From: Bacillus sp. (in: firmicutes)
GTDB taxonomy: Bacteria > Bacillota > Bacilli > Bacillales > Salisediminibacteriaceae
Direction of reading: 5' to 3'
Assembly (NCBI GenBank): GCA_021208645.1
Contig: JAJOJL010000068.1
Location: 1-44,504, forward strand
Length of the DNA: 44,504 bases
Part shown: positions 1 through 9,531 of the stretch, piece by piece
Numbering within the stretch: the first letter of the stretch is position 1
Layout: each line of letters begins with the position of its first letter
The notes under the pieces: generated by a model
What the model saw: the letters and a program-made list of their open reading frames with translations, nothing else
The model's database searches: none
Told to the model about the DNA's origin: nothing
Translations under genes and position numbers: made by a program

Positions 1-129
1 TCACGATCACTCCATACATAAGATATGTCTTAATTTTACCGTATATATGGAGGAAAATGGTGATACACGAAAAAAATTGATAAAAGTTTGTGAAAAAGGA
101 GTTTTTAATGAGTTAATCGACAGTCTCAA

Positions 130-345
130 ATCTCCGCTTATATTCCCCAAAATATACTCAATTTTGAATTTAACCGGAATTCCTCCGCTTATTTTACTTC
201 ATTTGTAAGGATAGGGAGGTTTCAAGTTAATATAGAAGAAAATACCTGTTTTAAACAAAAGAAATACCGTTGATTTCTGGTGTGAAATCAACGGCTTTAT
301 ACTTTATTGTAAGCTAATTTGCATTTTCCCCGCTTTTCGGAACGG
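130..345. repeat. Dispersed repeat, copy 1 (left edge)
   Basis: No gene lies in bases 1-353. Positions 183-212 match 26420-26449 at 28 of 30 bases (core CTCCGCTTATTTTA). Positions 217-302 match 26512-26592 with small gaps, including the hairpin with arms CCGTTGATTTC (267-277) and GAAATCAACGG (284-294). The second copy lies between the IS4-type insertion and the tRNA cluster. Read on the minus strand, the hairpin could also end lutR transcription. The function of the repeat is unknown. Confidence 0.6.
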
Positions 346-353
346 GGTATCGC

Positions 354-1067
354 TTAAACTTGACTGTTTTTGAAGGATTGAAGTCCTTCCTCCACCTGCT
401 TCAAATGGGACAACATTATTTTTTCTGCCAACTCATGGTCTTGATCTAAAATGGCGTGGTAGATGGCTTCGTGCTCCTGATACAGCCTTTTTATGGTTAA
501 ATCCTCCGCGCGTAACCAGAAGCTCCTGCTTTCTTTCATGGTACTGAAAAGAGTGTCTGAAATATGATGCATTAATTTTATTAAAAAAACTGTTATGGGT
601 AGCTTCAGCAATGGCCAGATGGAATTCTACATCTGCTTCAATGACGACTTGTTCGTTCCCTTCTCCTGCCTGCATTTTCTGGAGAGCCACTTCAATCCTC
701 ACTAAATCCTCAACAGTTCTATTTTTTGCAGCTAGTGAAACAGTGCTTGATTCGAGGATTTTCGCACCTCAAACAAATCCATCAACTCTTTATGGTTTAA
801 AAGTAATAAAGAATTTTGCGAAAAGGTGAAGTGAGAGTAATCATATTCTTGTACAAATGTTCCCTCCCCATGCCGCATTTCAACTAATCCCATTCCTTTT
901 AACGTACTTAAGGCTTCCCGGATGGAAGGGCGACCTACACCATAGTTTTTTGCTAGCTGTTCGACCGTTTCCAGCTTATCTCCTGGCTTTAGCTCTCCGG
1001 TTTTAATTCTGTTTTTAATATCATTGGCGACCAATTCACATATGTTTTGTTTCCGGATCACTTCCAT
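354..1067 (-). pseudogene. lutR: LutR-like GntR/FadR-family regulator, two frameshifts
   Basis: This is the remains of a lactate-responsive GntR/FadR-type repressor of about 237 residues. The N-terminal winged helix is clear in one frame (GVGRPSIREALSTL, then GMGLVEMRHGEGTFV). After residue 100 the frame breaks at a run of four T at 759-762, where five would keep the reading. The FCD ligand-binding domain then continues in a second frame (EADVEFHLAIAEATHNSFF). At a run of seven A at 583-589, one base too long, it returns to the first frame and ends in LKQVEEGLQSFKNSQV. It lies directly behind lutP on the same strand, as lutR and lutP neighbour each other in B. subtilis. Both lesions are single-base homopolymer changes that compensate each other, so sequencing error is as likely as real inactivation. 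Confidence 0.8.
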
Positions 1068-1127
1068 TGTCTATTCACCTACAATCACACCGATGTAATA
1101 ACTTAATAATTTTATCTTTATATATTT

Positions 1128-1152
1128 AGAAGGAAGGCTATGCCTTCCTTCC
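1128..1152 (-). terminator. Hairpin after lutP
   Basis: Perfect 9-bp stem AAGGAAGGC / GCCTTCCTT (1130-1138, 1142-1150) with a 3-base loop, just behind the lutP stop. The T-tract on the minus strand is weak, so termination may be partial and allow read-through into lutR. Confidence 0.55.
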
Positions 1153-1164
1153 GTAACTTATTTC

Positions 1165-2958
1165 TTATACTGCGCTTTTCTTTTTCGCCTGATCAATAGG
1201 TGTTTCCTTATTATTGTAGAGAATTACCATAAATACGGCTACGAAAACAACTAGTGCGATATACCAGAAGTTGAAGCTGCCGGCGATGATGGCCATCCCT
1301 AGTAAGCCTGCTGCTCCCACATAGTAAACCATCGGGATAATTGTTTTTCGAATGATAAGCCCTTCTTTTCCAAGTAAGCCAACAGTAGCAGCGGCGGCTA
1401 CGACGTTGTGTACGGTGATCATGTTACCAGCTGCTCCACCAACTGCCTGTAAGGAGACAACAACACCTGCTCCGGCAGCATCTAAGCCAATTCCTTCTGC
1501 AGTACTGAACTGGAATAAGGAGAACATCATATTACTTACCGTGTTACTTCCAGCAATAAAGGCTCCTAATGCTCCAATGATTGGGGCAAATAGTGGCCAC
1601 AATCCACCAGCCAAGTTTGACATGGCATCTGCAAGGATTAAAGGCATGCTAGCGTAAGAGTCTGATGCAGAGTTAATGAACACTTGTACCATTGGTACGG
1701 CAAACAATAAAGCCGCGGCTGCACCAACTACCGTCTTAAATGAATCTTTCCAAGCTCGTGCGTATGCTGCTGTATCGTTTTGCATTCTGTGCACAAAGAA
1801 CGTCGCTACTGATACAACTATGAAAATGAACCCAGGTAAATACAACGGTTGGGATGAGGTATTTATACCAGAGCCAAAAATATTTTCCCAAGCTATCGTT
1901 ACACTGCTGTCTGTTAATATACCTCTGAGCCAATCCCATGTACGAGTCATAACTAGTAATACAGCCACTAAAATGTACGGGAACCAAGCTACGATCATGT
2001 TCATGTTTTTGCCAGTAACTTCTGCTTTAGAAGCATCTTGTAAAGAACCGATCCATTCTGGTTGCCACTTGCTGCGCTCTTCAAAATCAAACATTTCTTC
2101 TTGTTTAGGCTGGAACCAACCAGCTTTTGCTGCTGGTACAACGATTAATAGACCGATTAATGCTCCTAATAGGGATGGGAACTCAGGTCCTAAAATGTTA
2201 GCAACAATGTTATATGGAAGAATGAATGCTACTGCTGCAAAAATAGCAAACTTCCAAACTTTAAATCCTTCAGCGAAGGAACGAGATTTTCCAAAGAAAC
2301 GGGTTAATATACCTGCCATGAGAAGTGGTACTAATATACCTACTGCCCCATGTAGTAGGGCTACTTGTGCACCAACGAAGTTAATATATTCACTAATTGG
2401 CTGGCTTCCTAATGCTGCCATGACGTTTTCCTGTCCACTAATTCCGTTGTTTACCCCTACAAGGATTGGCGTACCAATCGCTCCGAAGGATACTGGTGTA
2501 CTCTGAATAATTAATGCTGAAACTACTGCCGCCATGGCTGGGAAACCGATAGCAACTAATAGTGGTGCGGCAATCGCTGCAGGTGTACCGAACCCTGCTG
2601 CCCCTTCAATGAACGATCCAAACAACCATGCAATAATGATGGCCTGAACACGACGGTCAGGTGAAATGTCTGTGAATCCTCTTCGGATCGTTTGTAAGGC
2701 ACCACTTTCTTTTAATGTATTTAATAGTAAAATTGCTCCAAAAACGATAAATAGTATGTTTAAAGCGCTTACAACTCCGTGAACAATTGCTCCCCCAACT
2801 CTAGCTGTTTCTGTTCCCCATACAAAAACTGCTAGCAGAACTGTAACGACTAACGCCAGCGGCATTGCTCTTTTAGCTGGCCAATTTAACAGTACTAGAA
2901 ATACAAAGACGACAATAATTGGTGTTAAAGCTAAAATTGACAACGTTCCTAATCCCAT
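1165..2958 (-). CDS. lutP: L-lactate permease, LctP family
   Basis: A 597-residue integral membrane protein that imports lactate with protons. It is hydrophobic throughout, with a dozen or more membrane segments. Family blocks are visible: a glycine-rich stretch [20 protein letters not shown] near residue 115, [12 protein letters not shown] near 160, and [19 protein letters not shown] in the C-terminal half, where family members carry conserved G-S-N-T residues. Length is normal. The start is supported by a GGAGGGG ribosome site. A LutR-type operator lies about 115 bp upstream and a lutR homologue follows. The lutABC lactate oxidation genes are not in the window. The long reading frame on the opposite strand (1676-2506) is a shadow of this gene. 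Confidence 0.93.
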   Translation of the reverse strand: MGLGTLSILALTPIIVVFVFLVLLNWPAKRAMPLALVVTVLLAVFVWGTETARVGGAIVHGVVSALNILFIVFGAILLLNTLKESGALQTIRRGFTDISPDRRVQAIIIAWLFGSFIEGAAGFGTPAAIAAPLLVAIGFPAMAAVVSALIIQSTPVSFGAIGTPILVGVNNGISGQENVMAALGSQPISEYINFVGAQVALLHGAVGILVPLLMAGILTRFFGKSRSFAEGFKVWKFAIFAAVAFILPYNIVANILGPEFPSLLGALIGLLIVVPAAKAGWFQPKQEEMFDFEERSKWQPEWIGSLQDASKAEVTGKNMNMIVAWFPYILVAVLLVMTRTWDWLRGILTDSSVTIAWENIFGSGINTSSQPLYLPGFIFIVVSVATFFVHRMQNDTAAYARAWKDSFKTVVGAAAALLFAVPMVQVFINSASDSYASMPLILADAMSNLAGGLWPLFAPIIGALGAFIAGSNTVSNMMFSLFQFSTAEGIGLDAAGAGVVVSLQAVGGAAGNMITVHNVVAAAATVGLLGKEGLIIRKTIIPMVYYVGAAGLLGMAIIAGSFNFWYIALVVFVAVFMVILYNNKETPIDQAKKKSAV

Positions 2959-3072
2959 TTTTTAACCCCTCCCATTTTTTCAATGACACTTCTACGACTC
3001 TTGATTAAGTAGATAAATGATTATTATATAACTCCCCCTAAATAATAATCTGATGTCTGACTTAGAAGATTA

Positions 3073-3087
3073 GGTCATCTGATGACC
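3073..3087. promoter_or_regulatory. LutR/FadR-type operator ahead of lutP
   Basis: Perfect palindrome GGTCATC-T-GATGACC. Its core TCATC-N-GATGA is the inverted repeat reported for LutR of B. subtilis. It lies upstream of lutP, with a TATAAT-like -10 on the minus strand at 3023-3028 between it and the gene. The rest of the 2959-3377 gap shows no gene. Confidence 0.6.
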
Positions 3088-3377
3088 ATATTAATAAATT
3101 ATCTGAAAACTCGCAATAGCATTTTAAAAATTTTCTTATTTTATACATAAATAGATAAAAAGTCGGGAAAGTGGAGGGGGAGTAAAAGTTTCCTTTGTCT
3201 GTATAATTTCGAACGTTTTTTATGGCAGATTTTTGTGGAAAGCAGTCGGAAATTTGATAAATAGATACTATAATAACTAGAATGTTACCTAAATAGGGTC
3301 TTTTGGACCATGATTTTTTACTTATAATGGTGCTATTGTTATAATTAAGCATAATAATTGGTAAAAGGTGGGATAAT

Positions 3378-4413
3378 ATGGACAGCCACATTGCTCTCGT
3401 TAGAAAACTATCTATGCAAAAAGATATGCGAAGAAAAGTGATTGGCGGCATCAGTGAGGAAGATGTTAATCTATTAATCCAAAACATCCAAGAATACTTC
3501 GAAGAACTAGAAAAGGATTATAATACTAAAATTACTGAGCTTACTGATTCTAAAACGAAGCTGGTTACGGAATTCGATCAATATATACAGCATTCGAAAA
3601 AAGAAAAGGCAGCATTGGAAGCCTCTTTATTAGAATTAAAACAGGATTCCCAGAAATACGCAGAAGAAGTTAAGGAAAAGCTAGATTAGAAGCTGCTATA
3701 GAAGAGTTGAACAAGACTCTCAGAAGTATTTAGAAGAGATTCAAGAAAAAGCAAGTTTAATAGCTGCTTTAGAAGAGTTTCAGCGTGATTCGCAGAAATA
3801 CCTAGAAGAAAATAAGGAAAAAGATCTTATTATTTCGGAACTGGAAGCTAGATTGGCAGAGGAAAAGGCTTCGGCTCATAACAAGGAAGATTTAGACGAA
3901 CTTACTGCTAAAATCGAAAATTTAGAAGTTTCTTTGCAAGAAAGCAGAGAAGCTGAAGACCGACTAAAAGAAGAAGTTTCCAAGTTAGAAGAAGAACTTC
4001 AAACCATGGGATCCATCCGAGAGTCAGATAATGACTTCGAAACAGTAATCATGCAGTTGGACAAGCTGAAGGATCAAGTTGTAGTTATTAACAACTTAAA
4101 GGGACAACTGGAGAAAGAGCGTGAACGTGCAAGTAAAGCCGAGGAATTAATGGAGTCAGAAAGGCTCCGTGCTGAAAAAGCAGAATCGGAAGTGGAGCAG
4201 GTTAGGGCGATTCTTCAGGACGTAAAAGGAAAGTATCATCGAGAACAAACCCTTTTAGAGCTGAAATTCAGCGATATATGCGAGAAGTACCGAACGATGG
4301 AAGCGGATATGTCAAGTTTTTACAGTAATTTATCAACATTTAAAAAACAATCTGAATCGGAAATGGCTGAATTATTTGATGATGCGGATAAGCTAATACG
4401 TAAAATAAAATAA
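3378..4413 (+). pseudogene. DivIVA-like coiled-coil protein with 24-residue repeats, two frameshifts
   Basis: Reading through two breaks gives about 345 residues. Residues 10-40 (RRKVIGGISEEDVNLLIQNI) resemble the membrane-binding start of DivIVA/GpsB proteins. All that follows is charged, heptad-rich coiled coil. Three near-identical 24-residue units, each containing DSQKY followed by EE and EK, occupy 3612-3827. The frame breaks near 3674 (four A where five keep the frame) and near 3713 (one G short). The two deletions carry the reading into the frame of 3853-4413 without loss of the repeat phase. The start has an AAAGGTGGGA ribosome site. I do not recognise the exact family. A scaffold at the division site or cell pole is only an inference from the N-terminus. 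Confidence 0.65.
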
Positions 4414-4423
4414 TCACTTTTTG

Positions 4424-4454
4424 GAAGACTAATGTTAAGTTGGTCTTCTTTTTT
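4424..4454 (+). terminator. Terminator of the coiled-coil gene
   Basis: Stem GAAGACTAA / TTGGTCTTC with a 7-base loop, followed directly by a run of six T. Confidence 0.85.
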
Positions 4455-4597
4455 ATGGCGGAAAGTTTGTTCAATGGATGTACAAAGTTGTGATGTTTTG
4501 GTAACATAGCATTATGTAATGGACTATTTGTAAGGAAACTATGTTGTCAACGGACTTTAAAGCTTCAACATTTTGACAGCTATTAATATTTATTAAT

Positions 4598-4827
4598 TTT
4601 GAGTATCCCACTAGCTCAGAATCATAATAACTTCATCAAAATGGTGACGTGTTGCTGAGATCTTCTCGAACTCGCTTTCCGCGGGCAACGCCTCAGCCTC
4701 CACGGGAAACCCCGCCCTGTGGGGTCTTCGGCTGTTGCTTTTCCCGCAGGAGTCTCGTTCGCTTCGATCTCATCAACACTTCAATACTTATATAATTACC
4801 TCATTCCGAGCAAAAGGGATACTCAAA
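4598..4827. mobile_element. Miniature inverted-repeat element A
   Basis: A 230-bp non-coding element. Terminal inverted repeats are TTTGAGTATCCC (4598-4609) and GGGATACTCAAA (4816-4827), extended by GCTC/GAGC and GAAT/ATTC blocks. It is flanked by an 8-bp direct repeat TTATTAAT (4590-4597, 4828-4835), which reads as a target-site duplication. The core (about 4670-4755) holds the GC-rich GCTTTCCGCGGGCAACGC motif and a long hairpin with GCGGG/CCCGC and AGCC/GGCT arms, shared with the elements at 14.7 kb and 19.9 kb. It sits directly before the ribosome site of the GH43 gene and carries a TATAAT at 4791-4796. Confidence 0.85.
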
Positions 4828-4853
4828 TTATTAATTAAAGGAGAGTTTGAAAA

Positions 4854-5843
4854 ATGGATAACAAAAAAGTTAAACCAAATGAACCCCTAGTAACACATAT
4901 CTTTACGGCAGACCCATCTGCCCATGTTTTCGAAGGAAAAGTGTATGTTTACCCTTCTCATGACTTGGATCATGATGGACCGACCAATGATAATGGAGAT
5001 CAGTATGCCATGGAGGATTATCACGTGTTATCGCTAGATAATTTTGATTCTCCATGTGTGGATCACGGGGAGGCACTTCATGTAAAGGATGTACCATGGG
5101 CTTCGCAGCAAATGTGGGCACCGGATGCAGCTTTTAAAAATGATAAATACTATTTGTATTTCCCGGCACGGGACAAGGACGGTATTTTCCGTATTGGTGT
5201 AGCTACAAGCGATAAGCCTGCTGGACCATTCAAGGCGGAGGATAACTACATACCTGGTAGCTTTAGTATTGACCCTGCTGTTTTTGTGGACGAAGATGAT
5301 AGAGCGTTTATCTATTTTGGTGGATTATGGGGCGGTCAGTTGGAAAAGTGGCAAACTGGCGAGTTCAAGCCTGATGCCGAAGATCCTGCATTAGATGGAC
5401 CGGCTCTTGGACCTATTGTTGCGGAATTAAGCGATGATATGTTGACGTTTAAAGATGATCCAATGGAAATTGCGATTGTGGACGAGGATGGAAATCCGAT
5501 TCTTGCTGGTGATGAGGACAGGAGATACTTTGAGGGTCCTTGGATGCACAAATATAATGGGAAGTATTATTTATCCTATTCAACTGGTACAACCCATAAG
5601 ATTGTTTATGCAGTAGGGGATAATCCACAAGGTCCATTTACGTTTAAAGGGACGATTTTGAATCCAGTTATTGGCTGGACAACGCATCACTCTATCGTAG
5701 AGTTTGAGGGCAAGTGGTATTTATTCTATCATGATTGCTCCTTGTCTGATGGTGTGGATCATAAGCGTTCTGTGAAGTATACGGAAATTAAGTATAACGA
5801 GGATGGAACGATTCAAACGATTGATCCTTATAATCAAGACTAG
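4854..5843 (+). CDS. Glycoside hydrolase family 43 (xylosidase/arabinosidase type)
   Basis: A 329-residue five-bladed beta-propeller hydrolase acting on arabinoxylan-type side chains or xylo-oligosaccharides. The three GH43 acids can be placed: base Asp in FTADPSAHVF (about residue 20), pKa-tuning Asp in SIDPAVF (about 140), and proton-donor Glu in YFEGPWMHKY (about 227). There is no signal peptide, so it is probably cytoplasmic and acts on imported oligosaccharides. AAAGGAGAG precedes the ATG. Only the ribosome site separates the gene from miniature element A, so its native promoter has probably been displaced. With the GH115 glucuronidase at 20.3 kb it points to xylan use. The exact substrate cannot be told from sequence. 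Confidence 0.9.
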   Translation: MDNKKVKPNEPLVTHIFTADPSAHVFEGKVYVYPSHDLDHDGPTNDNGDQYAMEDYHVLSLDNFDSPCVDHGEALHVKDVPWASQQMWAPDAAFKNDKYYLYFPARDKDGIFRIGVATSDKPAGPFKAEDNYIPGSFSIDPAVFVDEDDRAFIYFGGLWGGQLEKWQTGEFKPDAEDPALDGPALGPIVAELSDDMLTFKDDPMEIAIVDEDGNPILAGDEDRRYFEGPWMHKYNGKYYLSYSTGTTHKIVYAVGDNPQGPFTFKGTILNPVIGWTTHHSIVEFEGKWYLFYHDCSLSDGVDHKRSVKYTEIKYNEDGTIQTIDPYNQD

Positions 5844-5878
5844 CAGTTGCCCTTGCTTCTAAGGGCTTTAGCAAGAAA

Positions 5879-5917
5879 TAAAGGCTGGTTCCAGAGTTTC
5901 TGGACCAGCCTTTATTG
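5879..5917. terminator. Bidirectional terminator
   Basis: Strong stem AAAGGCTGGTTCCAGA / TCTGGACCAGCCTTTA with a 3-base loop, lying between the convergent GH43 and EAL genes and flanked by A and T on both sides. Confidence 0.85.
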
Positions 5918-5924
5918 ATTTATA

Positions 5925-7664
5925 CTAAGTTATTGCTTGTTGAAATAATGCTTTCAATTCATTTAACGGTTGTGGCCTCCCTAACAAATACCCTTGTGTG
6001 TAGTCACATCCCATTGTCTGGAGTGTTTTCATTTGTGACTCCGTCTCTACTCCCTCTGCAAGCACATCCATTCCTAAGGCATGGGCCAAGGAGATTACAG
6101 CCTTTACAATCATTTCCTGTTTAGGGCAAACCTCAATTTTTTCGATAAATGAGCGATCTAATTTTAACAAGTGGATGGGGTAGGTTTGTAAATAACTTAA
6201 CGATGAATAACCAGTCCCAAAATCATCCAATGCGATTTTGACCCCTAAGTCTTTTAACTTATTTAAGGTAGCTAAAAACCCTTGGTATTTTTCACCTGAT
6301 AAATTCTCTGTTATTTCCAATTCCAGATACTGTGCTTCCAATCGAGTAAAGTCTAAAACATTTTTTATACTTTCAAATAATTTTTTTTGCTCAAATTGTC
6401 GTACTGATAAGTTTACAGCTACTCGAAGTTCAGGATTCCCGTCTTCCTGGAGCATTTTTAAATCTTTACATGCTGTTTCTAATACCCAATGCCCAATTTC
6501 GTTAATAATACCAGTTTCCTCTGCAATAGAAATAAACTCGCCAGGAGGAATAAATCCATATTCAGGGTGATTCCAACGAATTAATGCTTCTATTCCAATT
6601 AGTTTGTTTTTGTTCGTTTCAAATTGTGGCTGATAATAGAGTTCAAACTGATGCTGTAAAAGGGCTTTGGGCAGTTCATTTCTAATTAATTGTTTTCTAG
6701 AGAAATAATCGTCCATGAATACCTCATAATATTGAACCTTATTCCGACCATTTTCTTTTACCTTACTCAAGGCAATGCCCGATTTTTTTAGAAGAGCCTC
6801 TATATCCATTCCATCTTGTGGGTACAAGCTTACACCAATGCTTTGAGAAATAAAAAGCTCGTGATGAAATATATAATATGGTTCTGCTAATTTATCCCAT
6901 AACTTATCTATCAAAATGTCTATTTGTTCCTTGCTGCTGCTATTTTTTATTAGTACAGCAAATTCATCGCTATTTAAACGAATTGTTACTTGGCCATCTT
7001 TGAAAAAATCAGCTAGTCTGCTAGCAAAGCTTTATTGACATATCCCCTGTTTCATGTCCTAAAGTGTCATTGAGATACCTGAAATGGTCTATGTCAATGT
7101 GCACTAGTGCATTTAGTTCGTCCAATGATTTCTTTTTTCGAAAAAAGGTCTAAAAAAATTAGCATTATATAGATGTGTTAGGGGATCATGAATATTCTGA
7201 TATTCTAAATCCAAAACAGTGCTCAATAAATTTGCCAGGTTTGTTAATGTATTAATCTCTGCTTGTAAAAACTCCGAATCAGCCCGTCTTAAAGCACAAA
7301 GTGTTCCAAATAGCCTCCCATTTTTTAAAACTATAGGTGCACCAACATAAGAACCTATATTGAATTTATTCGTTATCTCTAAATTACAAGTAACTTTATA
7401 CTTTTTAGATTCTTCTATAACAAGCAACTCACGGTCGCTATTAGCTAAAATGCTTCAATACGCCTCATTTAATGGCATTCTAATACCCTCTGGTAAATCT
7501 ACTCCGTCCTGCTCCAAAACTTTTATTGTGGAGAATGTTTCATTATCTATATGAGAAATAAAAAATGTTCCTGTTTTAAATACGTAGCTTACGGTTTCAA
7601 GAGCTTCCTGTGCAGCCTGATGAAAAGTATGGTAATATTCTATATCATTATATGATATATACAT
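5925..7664 (-). pseudogene. GAF-GGDEF-EAL cyclic-di-GMP protein, interrupted
   Basis: Reading through the breaks gives about 580 residues: an N-terminal GAF-like sensor (NKFNIGSYVGAPIVLKNGRL), a GGDEF domain and a complete EAL phosphodiesterase domain. The GGDEF signature is degenerate (NSDEF), so cyclase activity is unlikely. The EAL domain keeps EALIRW, NLSVRQF, ELEITE, DDFGTGYSSL, KLDRSF and AEGVET, the expected metal and catalytic residues, so it should cleave c-di-GMP. Lesions: an in-frame TGA at 7455-7457, a -1 shift at the T6/A6 runs (7133-7146), and a second shift near 7025-7033 best explained by two missing A. The shifts sum to three and restore the frame. The stop is a substitution, not a run-length change, and is the best argument for real decay. 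Confidence 0.75.
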
Positions 7665-7861
7665 TTAGAAAACCCTCTCTTAATTAAGCGTCTTAAAAAA
7701 CGGTATAAGATCATTTCAATTTTTTGTCAATGTATTTTAAAATATTACCACCTGAGATACACTTTAGCAATATACATGCCTATGGTAATTGTTGTGTAAA
7801 GAAAAGGGAAGTATAACTTCATCATCCACCTGTGTTGCTCCGCTTCTTTTCCTGGAAAGAA

Positions 7862-7893
7862 AAGAGGATGGAACAAGTTTGTCCCATCCTCTT
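7862..7893 (-). terminator. Terminator of the sodium-channel gene
   Basis: Stem AAGAGGATGGGACAA / TTGTTCCATCCTCTT read on the minus strand, just after the stop at 7902, followed by a TTTC-rich tail. Positions 7665-7861 show no supported gene. Confidence 0.75.
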
Positions 7894-7901
7894 GGTAACT
7901 T

Positions 7902-8747
7902 TTATTTACTTTTAATGTGTATCTTCTTACTTTCAAGTATAAGCTCTTTAATCTCCTTAATATCGTCTTTCAATTCTTGATTTTCCTTATATAACCGATC
8001 CATTTGTTCTTGGCGAAGGGCATCGTCCTCTTGTCCTAAATAGCTTAAAATAACAGCGACCACAAGGTTTAAAATAACCAAGGCTCCAATGACGATAAAG
8101 GATACAAAGTAAGCCCAAGCCCATGGAACGGCAGCAATAATTGGTCGCGCTACCTGACTGGCCCACGATTCAAAAGTAACGACCTGCATCAACGTAAATA
8201 AGGATGTGTGGAAGCTTCCAAAAAATTCATAAGGAAGGACTTCACTAAAGAACGTTGTTCCAATGATGGCATAAATGGTAAAAATGAGCATGCACAGCCC
8301 AAGAATACCAGTTAAGGCTGGAACTGATTTCATCAGTGCGTCAATAATTTTTCGCAAAGCAGGGATGGCCGGAATCATACGAATTAACCGGAGTACCCTG
8401 ATCAACCGCAGCACACTTACGAATGGCGTAGCATAAAAGATTAAGCTTGCTGCAACTATAGTAAAATCAAATATATTCCAGCGGTCAGAGAAATATTTTT
8501 TCGCCCCAAGTCCAAAAACCTTCAGGACCATCTCCAACACGAACACCCAAACAATAATTTGGTCGATGGTCAATAAAAACCGATTGTCCGTAAAATACGT
8601 TTCAGTAATGATGATTAAGCCATTTAATAGAATAATAGCAATAATCGCCGATTGAAACTGCTGACTCTGTACTAGATTCTTCACTTTATTTTTAAAAGAA
8701 TTGTTATGTGATTGGTGTAATTGAATTTCTTGTTCCATCTTCTTCAA
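7902..8747 (-). CDS. NaChBac-type voltage-gated sodium channel
   Basis: A 281-residue single-domain six-segment ion channel; four copies form the pore. S1-S3 span about residues 33-105. S4 is the arginine-rich VLRLIRVLRLIRMIPAIPAL at about 110-130. The pore has the filter TFESWAS at about 190, one residue from the TLESWAS of NaChBac and NavBp, which indicates sodium selectivity. The C-terminus (QEQMDRLYKENQELKDDIKE) is the family's coiled-coil bundle. In alkaliphilic Bacillus such channels support sodium re-entry, pH homeostasis and motility. The TTG at 8745-8747 fits the AAGGGG ribosome site; an ATG three codons inside is possible. Confidence 0.93.
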   Translation of the reverse strand: MKKMEQEIQLHQSHNNSFKNKVKNLVQSQQFQSAIIAIILLNGLIIITETYFTDNRFLLTIDQIIVWVFVLEMVLKVFGLGAKKYFSDRWNIFDFTIVAASLIFYATPFVSVLRLIRVLRLIRMIPAIPALRKIIDALMKSVPALTGILGLCMLIFTIYAIIGTTFFSEVLPYEFFGSFHTSLFTLMQVVTFESWASQVARPIIAAVPWAWAYFVSFIVIGALVILNLVVAVILSYLGQEDDALRQEQMDRLYKENQELKDDIKEIKELILESKKIHIKSK

Positions 8748-9061
8748 CCCACATTCCCCTTCTATGATTTAATCTTTCGATAAAACTATTCTTCATTATA
8801 CCAGATTACGAGAAAATTATATTAGGCATCAACCAGATTCAACATATGTAAAAAGTGACAATTTCATGACCAACCAACTGCATCCAAAGAAAGAAAATTA
8901 CCAATAATACTAATGATATCCTACATAAATCGATTTTTTATACTTTTTTTATTATAACTATTGCTATTTTTTATATAAGTTGATAATCTAAAGTAGCGTT
9001 CTTTGGAAAAAACTAATATTCAATATATCAAGTCTTTCCAAGCAGATAATTTTGACCACTT

Positions 9062-9200
9062 CCTCATGGGGGAGTTAAGGCGTCGGTGCGCCGGGTCAAA
9101 TGCCGACTGGCAACTTCGTTTGCCTTATTGATTGAGTTAAAAGCTCAAATTTTATAAGTTGGTTACTTTACAACCAGTGCATTTGCACATCAACTTGTGA
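9062..9200 (+). ncRNA. Hairpin-rich candidate leader RNA ahead of polyamine genes
   Basis: A compact run of stems can be read: GTCGGT/GCCGAC (9082-9087, 9102-9107), GGCAA/TTGCC (9109-9113, 9120-9124), TTGAG/CTCAA (9132-9148), and a three-way junction in which AAGTT/AACTT (9156-9160, 9192-9196) encloses GGTT/AACC (9161-9175) and GTGCA/TGCAC (9177-9188). No open frame explains it and I match it to no known riboswitch class. The rest of 8748-9061 is AT-rich without a gene. Confidence 0.35.
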
Positions 9201-9375
9201 AACGGTCAATAAGAGTATTAAAAGTAGTTATTTGCTATATAGACTCTGATCCCATTTGATATACTTGAATATTAAAAAGCATTCTGTCATTATGACTATA
9301 TGCATGATGATAGCCGCGTACATTGGACAAAATTGTCTTAATCGTGCTTTATTAATATTTGCAACTATATCTATA

Positions 9376-9419
9376 AACAAGTGTTGTGCGCAATCATGCG
9401 GCTGACACTTGTTTTTTTG
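9376..9419 (+). terminator. Intrinsic terminator inside the polyamine leader
   Basis: Stem ACAAGTGT / ACACTTGT (9377-9384, 9405-9412) followed by a run of T. No protein gene precedes it on this strand, so it either ends a small RNA or acts as an attenuator about 110 bp before the first polyamine gene. Confidence 0.6.
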
Positions 9420-9531
9420 TTTGCCACATATTTTAGTGGGGTACAGCAATAATATCCTAAGTAGTCCTATCTAGTTAGGCTGTTAAGTTCTACCTCCTAG
9501 AAAAAATTAAACGAAGTAAGGAGAGATTAGA

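Noticed and set aside
1676..2506. 276-codon open frame on the + strand
   Set aside because: Lies entirely opposite lutP and has no family similarity; an antisense shadow.
9060..9130. yybP-ykoY or ykkC riboswitch
   Set aside because: A GGGGGAGTTA stretch is loosely similar to yybP, but the remaining conserved positions are missing; left as an unassigned structure.
9228..9449. Minus-strand 73-codon frame
   Set aside because: Runs antisense through the terminator of the polyamine leader and shows no ribosome site or family.
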